Source: Nostoc sp. UHCC 0870
GTDB lineage: Bacteria; Cyanobacteriota; Cyanobacteriia; Cyanobacteriales; Nostocaceae
Assembly: GCF_022063185.1 (NCBI RefSeq)
Contig: NZ_CP091913.1
Location: forward strand, 1,008,501 to 1,072,500
Length of the DNA stretch: 64,000 nucleotides
Reading direction: 5' to 3'
The position numbers and the translations under genes were made by a program. Positions 1 through 9,025 of this stretch are shown here, piece by piece. Positions within the stretch are counted from its first letter, which is position 1, and each line of letters opens with the position of its first letter. The notes beneath the pieces were generated by a model. That model saw only the letters and a list, made by a program, of their open reading frames with translations. It searched no databases and was not told the origin of the DNA.

Positions 1-55
1 CAGCACTCACAACTCAGCACCTGCTAAACGCCGCGCTACCGCTAACAGCACTCAC
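1..55. repeat. Dispersed heptamer-type repeat, copy 1
   Basis: The stretch is built of CAGCACTCAC-type units followed by a segment CTGCTAAACGCCGCGCTACC and GCTAACAGCACTCAC. Almost the same block occurs twice in tandem near 45886-45975, between psbV and petE. It is noncoding and lies just upstream of the first gene. Confidence 0.7.
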
Positions 56-69
56 AAGGAGATAAAATC

Positions 70-912
70 TTGAAAAATCAACAAATAGGGAATTGGCAAA
101 CCACAGTTTTAGGGATTGTGTTAGCCATAATTGTAATTATTGGGTTAAATTCTTTTATTATTATCAACCCAGGACAAGCAGGAGTAATCAGTATTTTAGG
201 CAAAGCTAGGGATGGTGCTTTAAGAGAGGGTATTCACTTGAAACCGCCTTTAATTTCCGTGATAGACGTGTATGATTTAACCGTACAAAAATTTGAAGTT
301 CCCGCCGAAAGTTCTACGAAAGATTTGCAAAATTTAACAGCTAGGTTTGCTATTAACTTTCGCATTGATCCCATCCAAGTAGTTGAAGTGAGAAGAAAGC
401 AAGGAACTCTAGAAAATATTGTCTCCAAAATCATCGCACCCCAAACCCAGGAATCATTCAAAATTGCCGCAGCTAGAAGAACAGTAGAAGAAGCAATTAC
501 TAAACGAAGCGAACTCAAGGAAGACTTTGATAATGCCCTAAGCGATCGCCTAGATAAATATGGGATACTTGTATTAGATACTAGCGTCATTGATCTAACT
601 TTCTCACCTGAATTTGCCAGAGCCGTAGAAGAAAAACAAATTGCCGAACAACGCGCCCAAAGAGCCGTCTATGTAGCACGAGAAGCAGAGCAAGAAGCCC
701 AATCAGATATTAACCGCGCTAAAGGTAGGGCTGAAGCTCAAAGACTCTTAGCGGAAACTCTCAAAGCTCAAGGGGGACAATTAGTGCTACAAAAAGAAGC
801 AATTGAAGCTTGGAGAAATGGCGGCTCGCAAATGCCTAAAGTATTAGTTATGGGTGGTGAATCCCAAAGTAATGTTCCCTTTATTTTCAATCTTGGTAAT
901 ACCCAAGATTGA
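70..912 (+). CDS. SPFH/Band 7 (prohibitin-family) membrane protein
   Basis: This 280-residue protein has one N-terminal membrane helix (about residues 11-31), an SPFH/Band 7 domain (about 30-170), and a charged Ala/Glu/Arg-rich coiled coil (about 175-235), the classic prohibitin layout. Such proteins form ring-shaped scaffolds in the plasma or thylakoid membrane, often linked to membrane protease quality control. The start is TTG at position 70, chosen because a clear AAGGAG lies at 56-61 and the next ATG would cut into the membrane helix. It stands alone; the next gene begins 75 bases downstream. The family call is secure but the client proteins are unknown. Confidence 0.9.
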   Translation: MKNQQIGNWQTTVLGIVLAIIVIIGLNSFIIINPGQAGVISILGKARDGALREGIHLKPPLISVIDVYDLTVQKFEVPAESSTKDLQNLTARFAINFRIDPIQVVEVRRKQGTLENIVSKIIAPQTQESFKIAAARRTVEEAITKRSELKEDFDNALSDRLDKYGILVLDTSVIDLTFSPEFARAVEEKQIAEQRAQRAVYVAREAEQEAQSDINRAKGRAEAQRLLAETLKAQGGQLVLQKEAIEAWRNGGSQMPKVLVMGGESQSNVPFIFNLGNTQD

Positions 913-987
913 CTATAATTTGCCTAATCACATATAACTCCCTGTCGGTTATCCCTACCTCATACACACAACAACAATCAATAACCC

Positions 988-1416
988 ATGAAACAATCTA
1001 TGCCAATGCCCAATCACCCCAACCTCACAACCACAGAAGCCAAAAAAATCCTCAATAAATTTAACTGTCTAGATATCGCACCCATTCTTAAACCATCAGA
1101 AAAAGAATTGGTACGCCAAGCATTAATTTTGTTCACCAAACTTTCTGATTATCAAATACTAGGAATTTGCGCTGACACAGCCGCAGAAGGACTACTAGCC
1201 ATGAGAACATATTCTCATGCTTTGGGTTATGAAGTACCCATTGATTTACCTGTAGTAGAAGGGCCAGTTTACATCAAATTAAATGGTAAAAATGGCTTAT
1301 GTTACCTCGATTCCTACGCAGGACATCATCGCGGCGTATTAGTCTCTTGTCAATCTTATGCAGAAGGAGGCATCAACGAAATGTATGGACATCTACCCCT
1401 GGACTTATTTGTCTAG
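988..1416 (+). CDS. DUF1824 family protein
   Basis: This 142-residue soluble protein matches the DUF1824 family, which is found almost only in cyanobacteria and plastid-bearing lineages. The recognisable part is the C-terminal half, with a VEGPVYIKLN strand, a YLDSYAG segment and the closing GHLPLDLF. There is no signal peptide or membrane segment. The function is unknown. The first ATG (988) is used; a second Met six residues later is possible. A strong hairpin just after the stop looks like its terminator. Confidence 0.85.
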   Translation: MKQSMPMPNHPNLTTTEAKKILNKFNCLDIAPILKPSEKELVRQALILFTKLSDYQILGICADTAAEGLLAMRTYSHALGYEVPIDLPVVEGPVYIKLNGKNGLCYLDSYAGHHRGVLVSCQSYAEGGINEMYGHLPLDLFV

Positions 1417-1424
1417 AATTAGGC

Positions 1425-1471
1425 AAAAAGATGAGGTGCGTTAAAATAAATAAATGCACCTCATCTTTACT
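1425..1471 (+). terminator. Hairpin terminator after the DUF1824 gene
   Basis: A perfect 13-bp stem (1427-1439 pairs with 1456-1468: AAAGATGAGGTGC/GCACCTCATCTTT) with an AT-rich loop ends in a short T tract. It lies 10 bases after the DUF1824 stop codon. Confidence 0.75.
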
Positions 1472-1616
1472 TATACTAAATTTTTGGTAAATACTCAAAA
1501 ATTCTCTCAAATCTCCTCTCTGCAACTCCGCGTCTGGAGCGTGAGCTTCAACCAAAATCTCTATTCACGCCCAACACCAAATCAGCAATAAATTCAACGG
1601 TTTCTTTTAAAATTCT

Positions 1617-3557
1617 ATGAGTATCATCACCCTACAATCAATTAAAAAAGACTTTGGAATCAAAGAAATTTTAAAAGATGCCAGTTTTAGTTTAGATGCT
1701 ACTGACAAAGTGGGTTTAATCGGCACAAACGGTTCTGGAAAATCAACTTTATTAAAAATGATTGCTGGACTAGAACCAGTTGATAGTGGTCAAATTACCT
1801 GCAACTCTGGTTCTAAAATAATTTACTTACCCCAACAGCCAGATTTAGATGAAACCCGCACAGTTTTAGAGCAAATTTTTGCTGACAGTGGCGAACAAAT
1901 GGCCTTGGTCAAAGAGTATGAAGAAATTTCTGATAAACTAGCGCACTGTCCAGAAGATAATCAGTTAATGTCCCGCCTGTCTGTTGTCATGCAGCGCATG
2001 GACGAAACTGGCGCATGGGAATTAGAAACCAACGCTAAAATTATCCTGACTAAATTAGGAATTGTTGATTTTGATGCAGTAATTGGGACTTTATCTGGAG
2101 GCTATCGTAAACGTATTGCCTTAGCAACTGCTTTACTAGCAGAGCCAGATGTATTGCTGATGGATGAGCCAACCAACCATCTCGATGCTTTGTCTGTAGA
2201 ATGGTTACAAAGTTATCTTAATCGCTTTCGCGGCGCACTGTTTTTAATCACCCACGATCGCTATTTTCTAGATCAAGTCACCAATCGGATTATAGAAATT
2301 GACCGAGGTGATATTTACACCTACGCAGGTAATTATTCATATTACCTCGAAAAGAAAGCCTTAGCAGAAGAATCAGCTATTAGCACCCAACGTAAACATC
2401 AGGGTGTATTACGCCGAGAATTAGAATGGTTAAAAAAGGGGCCAAAAGCCCGTAGTACCAAACAAAAAGCCCGGATTCAACGCGTTCACGCCATGCGCGA
2501 AACTGAGTTCAAACAAGTTCAGGGTAAGGTCGATATCTCTACAGTCGGCCGTCGCATTGGCAAAAAAGTTATTGAACTAAATAATATTTCTAAATCCTAT
2601 AATGGGCGTACCCTCATTCATGACTTTACCTATGAATTTAGCCCCGAAGATAGGCTGGGGATCATCGGCGGTAATGGTGCAGGTAAGTCCACATTAATGA
2701 ATATAATTACTGGACGGGTAGAGCCAGATCAGGGTAGTGTAGAAATTGGTTCTACCATTCACATCGGTTACTTTGACCAACATTCTGAAGAATTGCTCAC
2801 AGCTTTAGATGAAAATCAGCGCGTGATTGACTACATTAAAGAAGAGGGTGAATTCGTCAAAATTGCCGATGGGACTAAAATCACTGCTTCCCAGATGTTA
2901 GAACGGTTTCTCTTTCCGGGGAATCAACAGTACGCTCCCATTCATAAACTCTCAGGCGGTGAGAAACGGCGGTTATTTCTGTTGCGAATCCTCATTGGTG
3001 CGCCGAATGTGCTAATTTTAGACGAACCAACCAATGATTTGGATGTACAGACATTGGCAGTATTAGAGGAATACCTAGAAGATTTTAGCGGTTGTGTCAT
3101 CGTAGTTTCCCACGATCGCTACTTTTTAGATCGCACTGTCGATACAATATTCGCATTAGAAGCAGATGGAAACCTGCGCTCATATCCAGGCAATTATTCG
3201 GTGTATCTTGACTATAGGAAAACCGAAGAAGCACAACAAAACACCACCAACAATAAAGAAAAAACAAAAAATTCTGAAGAATCAAAAGTTACATCCCAAA
3301 CTAAAGATGTAGAAAATAAAAAGCGACGCAGGTTATCTAATTGGGAAAAACGGGAATTTCAGCAGCTAGAAGGCAAAATTGCTCAGTTAGAGGTTGACAA
3401 AGCATCTGCTGAACAAGCACTAGTAAAAGTCTCTCCCGGCAATTATACCCAAGTCCAACAACTCTACGACCAAGTAGAGAGGATCAAACAAGCAATTGAT
3501 AACGCTACCGAACGCTGGTTAGAATTAGCTGAGATTGAGTCTTCGGAGAATGGGTGA
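1617..3557 (+). CDS. ABC-F family ATPase (Uup/EttA type)
   Basis: This 646-residue protein has two ATP-binding cassettes and no membrane segments, the ABC-F layout. The first Walker A is GTNGSGKST (about 36-44), with signature LSGGYRKR near 160 and Walker B LLMDEPTNHLD near 182. The second Walker A is GGNGAGKST near 350, with LSGGEKRR near 447 and LILDEPTNDLD near 467. Between the cassettes lies the basic linker (KARSTKQKARIQR) that contacts tRNA or rRNA in this family. The last about 80 residues form a charged coiled coil like the DNA- or ribosome-binding C-terminal domain of Uup. The expected role is ribosome-associated translation or a Uup-like recombination function. The exact subfamily is not settled. 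Confidence 0.93.
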   Translation: MSIITLQSIKKDFGIKEILKDASFSLDATDKVGLIGTNGSGKSTLLKMIAGLEPVDSGQITCNSGSKIIYLPQQPDLDETRTVLEQIFADSGEQMALVKEYEEISDKLAHCPEDNQLMSRLSVVMQRMDETGAWELETNAKIILTKLGIVDFDAVIGTLSGGYRKRIALATALLAEPDVLLMDEPTNHLDALSVEWLQSYLNRFRGALFLITHDRYFLDQVTNRIIEIDRGDIYTYAGNYSYYLEKKALAEESAISTQRKHQGVLRRELEWLKKGPKARSTKQKARIQRVHAMRETEFKQVQGKVDISTVGRRIGKKVIELNNISKSYNGRTLIHDFTYEFSPEDRLGIIGGNGAGKSTLMNIITGRVEPDQGSVEIGSTIHIGYFDQHSEELLTALDENQRVIDYIKEEGEFVKIADGTKITASQMLERFLFPGNQQYAPIHKLSGGEKRRLFLLRILIGAPNVLILDEPTNDLDVQTLAVLEEYLEDFSGCVIVVSHDRYFLDRTVDTIFALEADGNLRSYPGNYSVYLDYRKTEEAQQNTTNNKEKTKNSEESKVTSQTKDVENKKRRRLSNWEKREFQQLEGKIAQLEVDKASAEQALVKVSPGNYTQVQQLYDQVERIKQAIDNATERWLELAEIESSENG

Positions 3558-3564
3558 GAGTAAA

Positions 3565-3795
3565 ATGAACGCTCTAAGGCAAAATTTACTACCAACCTTG
3601 GCATTGAATGATGCACAATATAAGCATATTTGTCAAGTAAATCGTGATTTAGACATGGAGCGTACATATGAGGGGAGATTGATTACTATACTACCCACAG
3701 ACACGTTAGGGATTGGTTTTCTGGACCCTAAAGCTGGGAAAACCTCAAATGACACAGACACTACTTGGAAAAAATGTGAACCTGGGGATAGTTAG
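3565..3795 (+). CDS. Small hypothetical protein overlapping-region ORF
   Basis: A 76-residue reading frame begins 7 bases after the ABC-F stop codon, with GAGAG about 5 bases before ATG 3565; a start at 3550, overlapping the ABC-F end, is also possible. The product is hydrophilic with no membrane segment and no motif I recognise. It could be a short translationally coupled gene or a chance frame. Position and ribosome site favour real but do not prove it. Confidence 0.35.
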   Translation: MNALRQNLLPTLALNDAQYKHICQVNRDLDMERTYEGRLITILPTDTLGIGFLDPKAGKTSNDTDTTWKKCEPGDS

Positions 3796-3999
3796 ACTAT
3801 ATTGTCTGGGAATCACCAAGGGAAACTAATTCTTTAACAATTCTGCAACTGAGTTTACCAAAAGTTTGCCGTAGTCATGAAAGTCAGATGTTACCCTTTG
3901 TCTGAGTGGGAGATTTGACTGGGTTCTCATGTTACTTTTGTTCACCTGGCTATAGATAACTTTAGCCGTGCATCCAATAGTTAGATATAGTGCCAAGTA

Positions 4000-4500
4000 A
4001 TGATCATGATCAATCATCATACTCAAGACCTCCGCTCAAACGCTATTCACTTTTTAGAGCAAACTCCGCCACAACGTCTACAAATTCTCCAAGAATTAGG
4101 CTTAGGACGCTACCATTTTTTGACTAAAATACGTCTCAATGATGCCAACATCAATTGTGTGATGGAATTTTTGCAAAATCCTAGTCAAGTCAAATTCCCT
4201 AACTTATCTGGGGCTGATTTATCGGGGATGATTTTAAATGAGGTGAATTTGATTCGGGGTAATTTAACAGGGGCAAACTTACAAGGTAGTAGTCTATTAA
4301 ATGCCGACCTTATTTTTGTCAATTTTACCAAAGCTGACTTGAGAAAGGCAGATTTAAGAGGAGCAGCACTCAATGAGACTATTTGGTTAGATGCACTAGT
4401 TGATGAGTGTCAGATGGGCTTAGGTAACGGCTTGACAAAGCAGCAACGTAAAGATTTACAACTGCGTGGAGCTAGGTTTAACTATTTGGCAGATGATTAA
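4000..4500 (+). CDS. Pentapeptide repeat protein
   Basis: This 166-residue protein has an N-terminal helical part (about 1-60) and then a run of A(D/N)LXX-type pentapeptides from about 66 to 130 ([38 protein letters not shown]), which fold as a right-handed quadrilateral beta helix. Such proteins are abundant in cyanobacteria; most have no assigned role. The closing segment ([20 protein letters not shown]) returns to a final pentapeptide-like turn. The start could be ATG 4000 or the second ATG at 4006. Confidence 0.85.
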   Translation: MIMINHHTQDLRSNAIHFLEQTPPQRLQILQELGLGRYHFLTKIRLNDANINCVMEFLQNPSQVKFPNLSGADLSGMILNEVNLIRGNLTGANLQGSSLLNADLIFVNFTKADLRKADLRGAALNETIWLDALVDECQMGLGNGLTKQQRKDLQLRGARFNYLADD

Positions 4501-4554
4501 TTAACATCCCAACAATTATCAGATTGCTAGATTCATACTGGTGCGGACAAGTCA

Positions 4555-5730
4555 ATGATTAACTCCATCAAACTCCCCCAAAAACTTATGTTATTGGGTG
4601 CAGGGGAACTCGGCAAAGAATTTGTAATTGCAGCGCAACGACTCGGTAATTATGTGATAGCAGTTGACCGTTATCCTAATGCACCAGCGATGCAAGTTGC
4701 TGATTGTTGTGAAGTCATATCAATGCTGAGTGCTGATGATTTAGAAGCTGTAGTCACTCAGCATAAACCTGACTTGATCATCCCAGAAATTGAAGCAATT
4801 AGGACGGAGAAACTGCTGGAATTTGAACAGCGAGGGATAACTGTGATCCCCACAGCAGCCGCGACTAATTACACAATGAACCGCGACAGAATTAGGGAAT
4901 TAGCCCATCAAGAATTAGGCATTAGAACTGCTAAATATGGTTATGCAGTCAGCTTAGAAGAATTAATTGCAGTTGCCGATCAAATTGGGTTTCCTAATGT
5001 GATTAAACCTGTGATGTCCTCCTCTGGAAAAGGGCAATCTGTAGTCCAAAATAGAGATGAAGTAGAACAGGCTTGGAATTATGCGATCGCAAATTCTAGA
5101 GGCGACAGTCAAAAGGTAATTATCGAAGAGTTTATTAACTTTGAAATCGAAATTACACTGCTAACAATTAAACAGTGGAATGACCCGACAATTTACTGTG
5201 AACCCATTGGACATCGGCAAGAAAGAGGCGATTATCAAGAGTCTTGGCAACCCGCAGAAATATCACCAGATAAAATATTACAAGCCCAAGAAATAGCGAA
5301 AAAAGTCACCGATGCTTTAGGGGGTGCGGGTATTTTTGGTGTAGAGTTTTTTATCACCAAAGATGAGGTAATTTTCTCTGAACTTTCTCCCCGTCCTCAT
5401 GATACGGGCATGGTGACATTAATTTCCCAAAATCTCAACGAATTTGAGTTACATCTGCGGGCAATTTTAGGCTTACCAATTCCTCATATAGAACTGTTGG
5501 GGGCTTCAGCTAGTGCGGTGATTTTAGCTTCAGAAAAATCAGACTCTATTACTTTTACAGGTGTAGCTGAAGCTTTGTCAGAAAAAGATGTAGATATTAA
5601 ATTATTTGGTAAACCAACCGCCCATCCTTATCGTCGTATGGGGGTAGCTTTAGCTAAGGCTGATAATGTGCAAGAAGCTAGAGACAAAGCGACGAAAGCA
5701 GCAAGTAAAATTCAAATTATTAGTCATTAG
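4555..5730 (+). CDS. purT: Formate-dependent phosphoribosylglycinamide formyltransferase
   Basis: PurT makes formyl-GAR from GAR, formate and ATP in purine synthesis, a folate-independent route. The 391-residue length is normal. The N-terminal Rossmann-like part has the LLGAGELGKE loop (about 13-22). The central ATP-grasp domain has the SSSGKGQSV loop near 157, the FGVEFF strand and the ELSPRPHDTGMVT metal/ATP segment near 278, which is diagnostic of the PurT/PurK family. ATG 4555 places the dinucleotide-type fold right at the N-terminus. Confidence 0.95.
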   Translation: MINSIKLPQKLMLLGAGELGKEFVIAAQRLGNYVIAVDRYPNAPAMQVADCCEVISMLSADDLEAVVTQHKPDLIIPEIEAIRTEKLLEFEQRGITVIPTAAATNYTMNRDRIRELAHQELGIRTAKYGYAVSLEELIAVADQIGFPNVIKPVMSSSGKGQSVVQNRDEVEQAWNYAIANSRGDSQKVIIEEFINFEIEITLLTIKQWNDPTIYCEPIGHRQERGDYQESWQPAEISPDKILQAQEIAKKVTDALGGAGIFGVEFFITKDEVIFSELSPRPHDTGMVTLISQNLNEFELHLRAILGLPIPHIELLGASASAVILASEKSDSITFTGVAEALSEKDVDIKLFGKPTAHPYRRMGVALAKADNVQEARDKATKAASKIQIISH

Positions 5731-5866
5731 GGACTGGGGACTGGGGACTGGGATTACCGGTAAGTTTCCAGGCGATCGCCACTGCCGGAATCAAGTAAGC
5801 TAAAATCAACACCCCATACTGGGCTACTTGCGTCCGCACCAAATAAATGATGTAGAGACGTTGCAT
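5720..5866 (-). pseudogene. Remnant of a membrane protein gene, start supplied by a palindromic repeat
   Basis: A 48-codon frame reads from an ATG in the exact centre of the palindrome at 5851-5880 to a TAA that overlaps the purT end on the other strand. Residues about 5-36 look like the last transmembrane helix of an integral membrane protein (IIYLVRTQVAQYG followed by a hydrophobic stretch ending AIAWKLTG). The tail NPSPQSPVPND is read-through of the GGGGACT heptamer repeats. The simplest reading is a gene whose 5' part was lost or replaced by the repeat. The parent family was not identified. Confidence 0.4.
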
Positions 5867-5880
5867 GCAACGTCTCTACA
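5851..5880. repeat. Perfect 30-bp palindrome
   Basis: The sequence TGTAGAGACGTTGCA followed by its exact reverse complement forms a perfect palindrome without a spacer. Related half-sites (TGTAGAGACGT and AGACGC...GCGTCT) occur at 24724 and 24780, so it belongs to a dispersed family. Confidence 0.85.
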
Positions 5881-5991
5881 GTCCAGAATAAAGCGCATCT
5901 TCATTAAGAAACGGTATAAAGTCCTTACTACGAAATCAATCCTATTTTTTTACATTACTTAACATAAATTGTTTTTTTCAAGTCGTTTTAC

Positions 5992-6423
5992 TTATCTGCG
6001 ATTGCGACATTGTAGTGGGTAGCGATTGCGCCGCCATGTTGTCCAACCATCTGCGATCTTAGTCTGACTGTTGTATCTGAGATACCAATTATCTTGCTCT
6101 GCGCCTAAATAACGAATACCTAAATCCTGTCTTTGTCTGCTAGAAAAACGCTTTCCTAGGGGAATCCATGCACTACCATTATCACTAAACCTCCCAACAA
6201 GACGCACTCCAGACGTAGTAGAGCAGACACCACCACTGCAACTAGTTTGTGGATCATCTACTACTTTCCATTGCATTTGGGCTGGTCTACCGTCAATATT
6301 ACAATCCCACAAACCAAAGAACCATTCACCAGCAATTTGACCAGCTTTAGTAGAACTAGACCCCAATACTAAACTTGCCGAAACAATTGCCAAACCCAAA
6401 AGCGACTTTGTAATGTTCTTCAT
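5992..6423 (-). CDS. Secreted small protein, DUF6006-like
   Basis: This 143-residue protein has a signal peptide (KNITK, hydrophobic core about 8-24, cleavage near KAG). The mature part is rich in Trp and Arg with four Cys (two in SCSGGVC), and contains GEWFFGLWDCNIDGRPAQMQW and WYLRYN..DGWTTWRRN segments that I associate with the cyanobacterial DUF6006 family. Its function is unknown; it is probably periplasmic or extracellular. A strong inverted repeat lies just 5' of the ribosome site (AAGGT), so expression may be controlled at that hairpin. Confidence 0.7.
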   Translation of the reverse strand: MKNITKSLLGLAIVSASLVLGSSSTKAGQIAGEWFFGLWDCNIDGRPAQMQWKVVDDPQTSCSGGVCSTTSGVRLVGRFSDNGSAWIPLGKRFSSRQRQDLGIRYLGAEQDNWYLRYNSQTKIADGWTTWRRNRYPLQCRNRR

Positions 6424-6433
6424 TATACCTTAC

Positions 6434-6480
6434 TGATACATATGAGTAAATCTGTATCTTCTATTCACTCATATGTATCA
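6434..6480. promoter_or_regulatory. 18-bp inverted repeat upstream of the DUF6006-like gene
   Basis: TGATACATATGAGTAAAT (6434-6451) and ATTCACTCATATGTATCA (6463-6480) match at 17 of 18 positions around an 11-base loop. It lies 11 bases before the start codon of the gene on the minus strand, so it could be an operator or a 5'UTR hairpin. Confidence 0.6.
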
Positions 6481-6687
6481 GCATTGCTGTTTATGCAACT
6501 AATTAAAACTTGGAAACTTAATGTTTTTCTATTGTAAAAATGAAGATTGCTAAATAGTGCAGCACTCTGAGGAAATAAACATCGTGTATAGTTAGTTACT
6601 GCATTCTCTTCAATGGGCTTCGCTGACTACGAGCGATCGCACTTTGAGTAGATGGATATCGGCGATCGCTTCTTGTTAGTCTAAACT

Positions 6688-6752
6688 GTAGGGTGCGTCA
6701 GTATGAATAACCTCTTGGTATAGTTAGGTTTTCTCGCACTGACGCACCCTAC
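6688..6752. repeat. 65-bp miniature element with 14-bp terminal inverted repeats
   Basis: GTAGGGTGCGTCAG at the left end and CTGACGCACCCTAC at the right end are exact reverse complements and bracket an AT-rich core. A second copy at 23636-23677 keeps the left end and core but lacks the right end. Confidence 0.75.
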
Positions 6753-6798
6753 TAAGCCGTTTATTCTGTTAGAGCATTGAGTTTACTACAAGTCAGAA

Positions 6799-8961
6799 TT
6801 ATTTCCGCACAGACCAAGAGCGAACTTGACCTAAAGTTACAGGGATTCTATCACTAACATCAATAGTAAATAGGAAAACTCTCCTCGCCCTGCTTCCATT
6901 TTCGGGGTCAAAAAACTTTAACTTTACATCCCAACAATCACTATTAATTCTACAAAAAGGACTTTTTTCTACTTCAATACTATCAAGCTGCATTCCTGTA
7001 GAAATAGCTTGGGCAAAACTCGAAGCAGCTTGGAAAGCATTAGTTACAGAAAAATTTAACGCCCGGTCTTTAGCAAATTGTCCTAAATTTTGTAAATCAT
7101 AGTAAACTCGATTTAAGAAACTACTCAAAGCCTTTCGCATTGCTATTTCTTCCGGTGGTGCAGTGGCTTCAGTAATCACAGTTTGCAAAGCTGCATCTAC
7201 TAAACTGTTGACTTTCCAGCCATACATTCCCCTGGTATTAGTTAGAGTAATTACAGGCACAACTTGACCAGAAAATAACTCTACACTTCTATCTGTTAAT
7301 CTTGCGGGAATACTCACCCGTTCCACAAAATCATCACTATCTTCTGGTTGAATTTGTCCCGCTAATATTAAAACCAGAGTTTCATAGATATCAGCAGCAA
7401 AACCGCTAACAGGTTCTAAAGCATAAATAGGAGTCAGTTCTTGGTTGAGAGTCCAAATTAAAGGTTTAGCTTCCGTGGGATTTTCTGACAAATAATCAAC
7501 CATTTGTCGGGCATCATAAGGGTTAGCAGGGATAATTGCACCGTCAATATCTACTGCTGGCATTAATTGTTTAAAGGAGTCCCTTCTGGCTTCATCACCA
7601 AAGTCATAACCGATAGTTCCCAAAGCATAAACCAGTTTAGAAGCCGCACTAGGGGTAACGCTTTGAGGTATGGTTGCTACTTGACCTAACCCCCCAGCCC
7701 CCCCCAGCCCCCCTTCCCTACGAGGGAAGGGGGGAGTAAATTCTGCGGTTGTGACTCTCCTCTCCTCGTAGGAGAGGGGTTGGGGGTGAGGTTCATTGAC
7801 TCTCCTCTCCTCGTAGGAGAGGAGTTGGGGGCGAGGTTCATTGATTCCCATCTCCTTGTAGGAGAGGGGTTGGGGGTGAGGTTCATTGACTCCCATCTCC
7901 TTGTAGGAGAGGGGTTGGGGGTGAGGTTCTAACCTTTCTCCGGTCAATAATTGAAACGCCCCCGGAATATTCAACTTACCTAGTAAACAGCGTTCCGGTT
8001 CTTCCACTTCTTCCGGGTTACAGGGAATAGCACTATTTAAAATCGCTTCCCGCACTGCTTCCGCGTTGGGTTGTTCACCTCGTTGCAGTTGCACACTCAT
8101 TAATAATGCAGAAATACCTGTAACAATAGGTGCAGCGCAACTTGTTCCTTTTTGGCGGGTGGGTTCTTCTGTTCCCGGTTGTGCGCCTAAGATGTTTTCG
8201 CCGTTAGCCATCACCCCTTTATTTTGATATTCTCCCCCGTAATTACTAAATTTAAACGGCTGGCCATCGTCGCGTATTGCACCAACGGTAATCACACCTG
8301 GAAGAATAGAGGGAATACACCAACATTCCCCTTTATCATTACCACCAGGGGCAACTATTAACATATTATTGTCTTGGCATTGTTTGACAGCACGGGCAAA
8401 TAAATCTGGGGCTACTCCGGTTTGGGTGGGGTGACAAGCGGCGATATGGATGATATTTGCACCCCATTGCAAAGCTGTATTAATGGCGTGGGTGAGGTTG
8501 ACGGGGGAAATAAAATCATCACCAGCGAAGGAAATAGGAATATTTAATGCTGTACATAAAGGGGCAATGCCTGGGGCTGGTGTGCCATGTTGCCCTAAGA
8601 TCGTGCTAGAAATATGAGTAGCATGACTTGATAATTCTATCCGTCGTCTAATGGCTTCGGGGAAGGGGGCAAAAAATGCTTCTCGTTCTTTTTTCGCTTC
8701 TTCTTTATCGTGGTCTGGGTCGTCTTTTTTATCTTTTTGTTGTTCGTTAAATTCTAAAGATAAGTTGAGATAATAATAATATTCTTCGTTAAGTTCAATA
8801 TCTTCTGACCAGTAAGGTTTAAATTGGCTAAAATTTGCGCCTTGAAAACAACTGCGTTCTAAATCTGCTGCACCGTCAAGGATAGCAATTTTAATCTGGG
8901 GGTCGCCTTTTGTGCGTGTCCAAATTTGGGGTATTCCGGGGATGTCGGTCAGGTTAGGCAT
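6799..8961 (-). CDS. Subtilisin-like cyanobactin maturation protease, PatA/PatG family
   Basis: This 720-residue protein carries an S8 serine protease domain of the PatA/PatG type. The catalytic residues are visible: Asp29 (ILDGAAD), His113 (SSHATHISS), oxyanion Asn208 (APGGND) and Ser274 (KGTSCAAP). The motifs PGIAPLC and GENILGAQPG also match PatA. A charged insertion (about 75-95) separates Asp from His. The C-terminal part (about 430-720) matches the conserved domain that follows the protease in this family. PatA cleaves the leader from cyanobactin precursor peptides. A precursor-like gene lies 3.3 kb away on the same strand, but the other pathway enzymes are absent. Residues 345-404 are four in-frame 15-residue repeats that come from a dispersed DNA repeat. 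Confidence 0.85.
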   Translation of the reverse strand: MPNLTDIPGIPQIWTRTKGDPQIKIAILDGAADLERSCFQGANFSQFKPYWSEDIELNEEYYYYLNLSLEFNEQQKDKKDDPDHDKEEAKKEREAFFAPFPEAIRRRIELSSHATHISSTILGQHGTPAPGIAPLCTALNIPISFAGDDFISPVNLTHAINTALQWGANIIHIAACHPTQTGVAPDLFARAVKQCQDNNMLIVAPGGNDKGECWCIPSILPGVITVGAIRDDGQPFKFSNYGGEYQNKGVMANGENILGAQPGTEEPTRQKGTSCAAPIVTGISALLMSVQLQRGEQPNAEAVREAILNSAIPCNPEEVEEPERCLLGKLNIPGAFQLLTGERLEPHPQPLSYKEMGVNEPHPQPLSYKEMGINEPRPQLLSYEERRVNEPHPQPLSYEERRVTTAEFTPPFPRREGGLGGAGGLGQVATIPQSVTPSAASKLVYALGTIGYDFGDEARRDSFKQLMPAVDIDGAIIPANPYDARQMVDYLSENPTEAKPLIWTLNQELTPIYALEPVSGFAADIYETLVLILAGQIQPEDSDDFVERVSIPARLTDRSVELFSGQVVPVITLTNTRGMYGWKVNSLVDAALQTVITEATAPPEEIAMRKALSSFLNRVYYDLQNLGQFAKDRALNFSVTNAFQAASSFAQAISTGMQLDSIEVEKSPFCRINSDCWDVKLKFFDPENGSRARRVFLFTIDVSDRIPVTLGQVRSWSVRK
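7689..7929. repeat. Repeat array inside the protease gene
   Basis: Positions 7750-7929 are four copies of a 45-bp unit containing a TCTCCTCGTAGGAGAGGGG hairpin and TTGGGGGTGAGGTT. A C-rich block with a CCCTTCCCTACGAGGGAAGG hairpin precedes them. The unit resembles the core of the 106-bp elements at 14552 and 59534. All units are multiples of three, so the frame is kept. Confidence 0.9.
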
Positions 8962-9025
8962 AGTTTTTGTTGGTGTTATAATTGGTGTTATGATAGTGGG
9001 TAAAAAGTCTTATTTTTAAAAGTTA

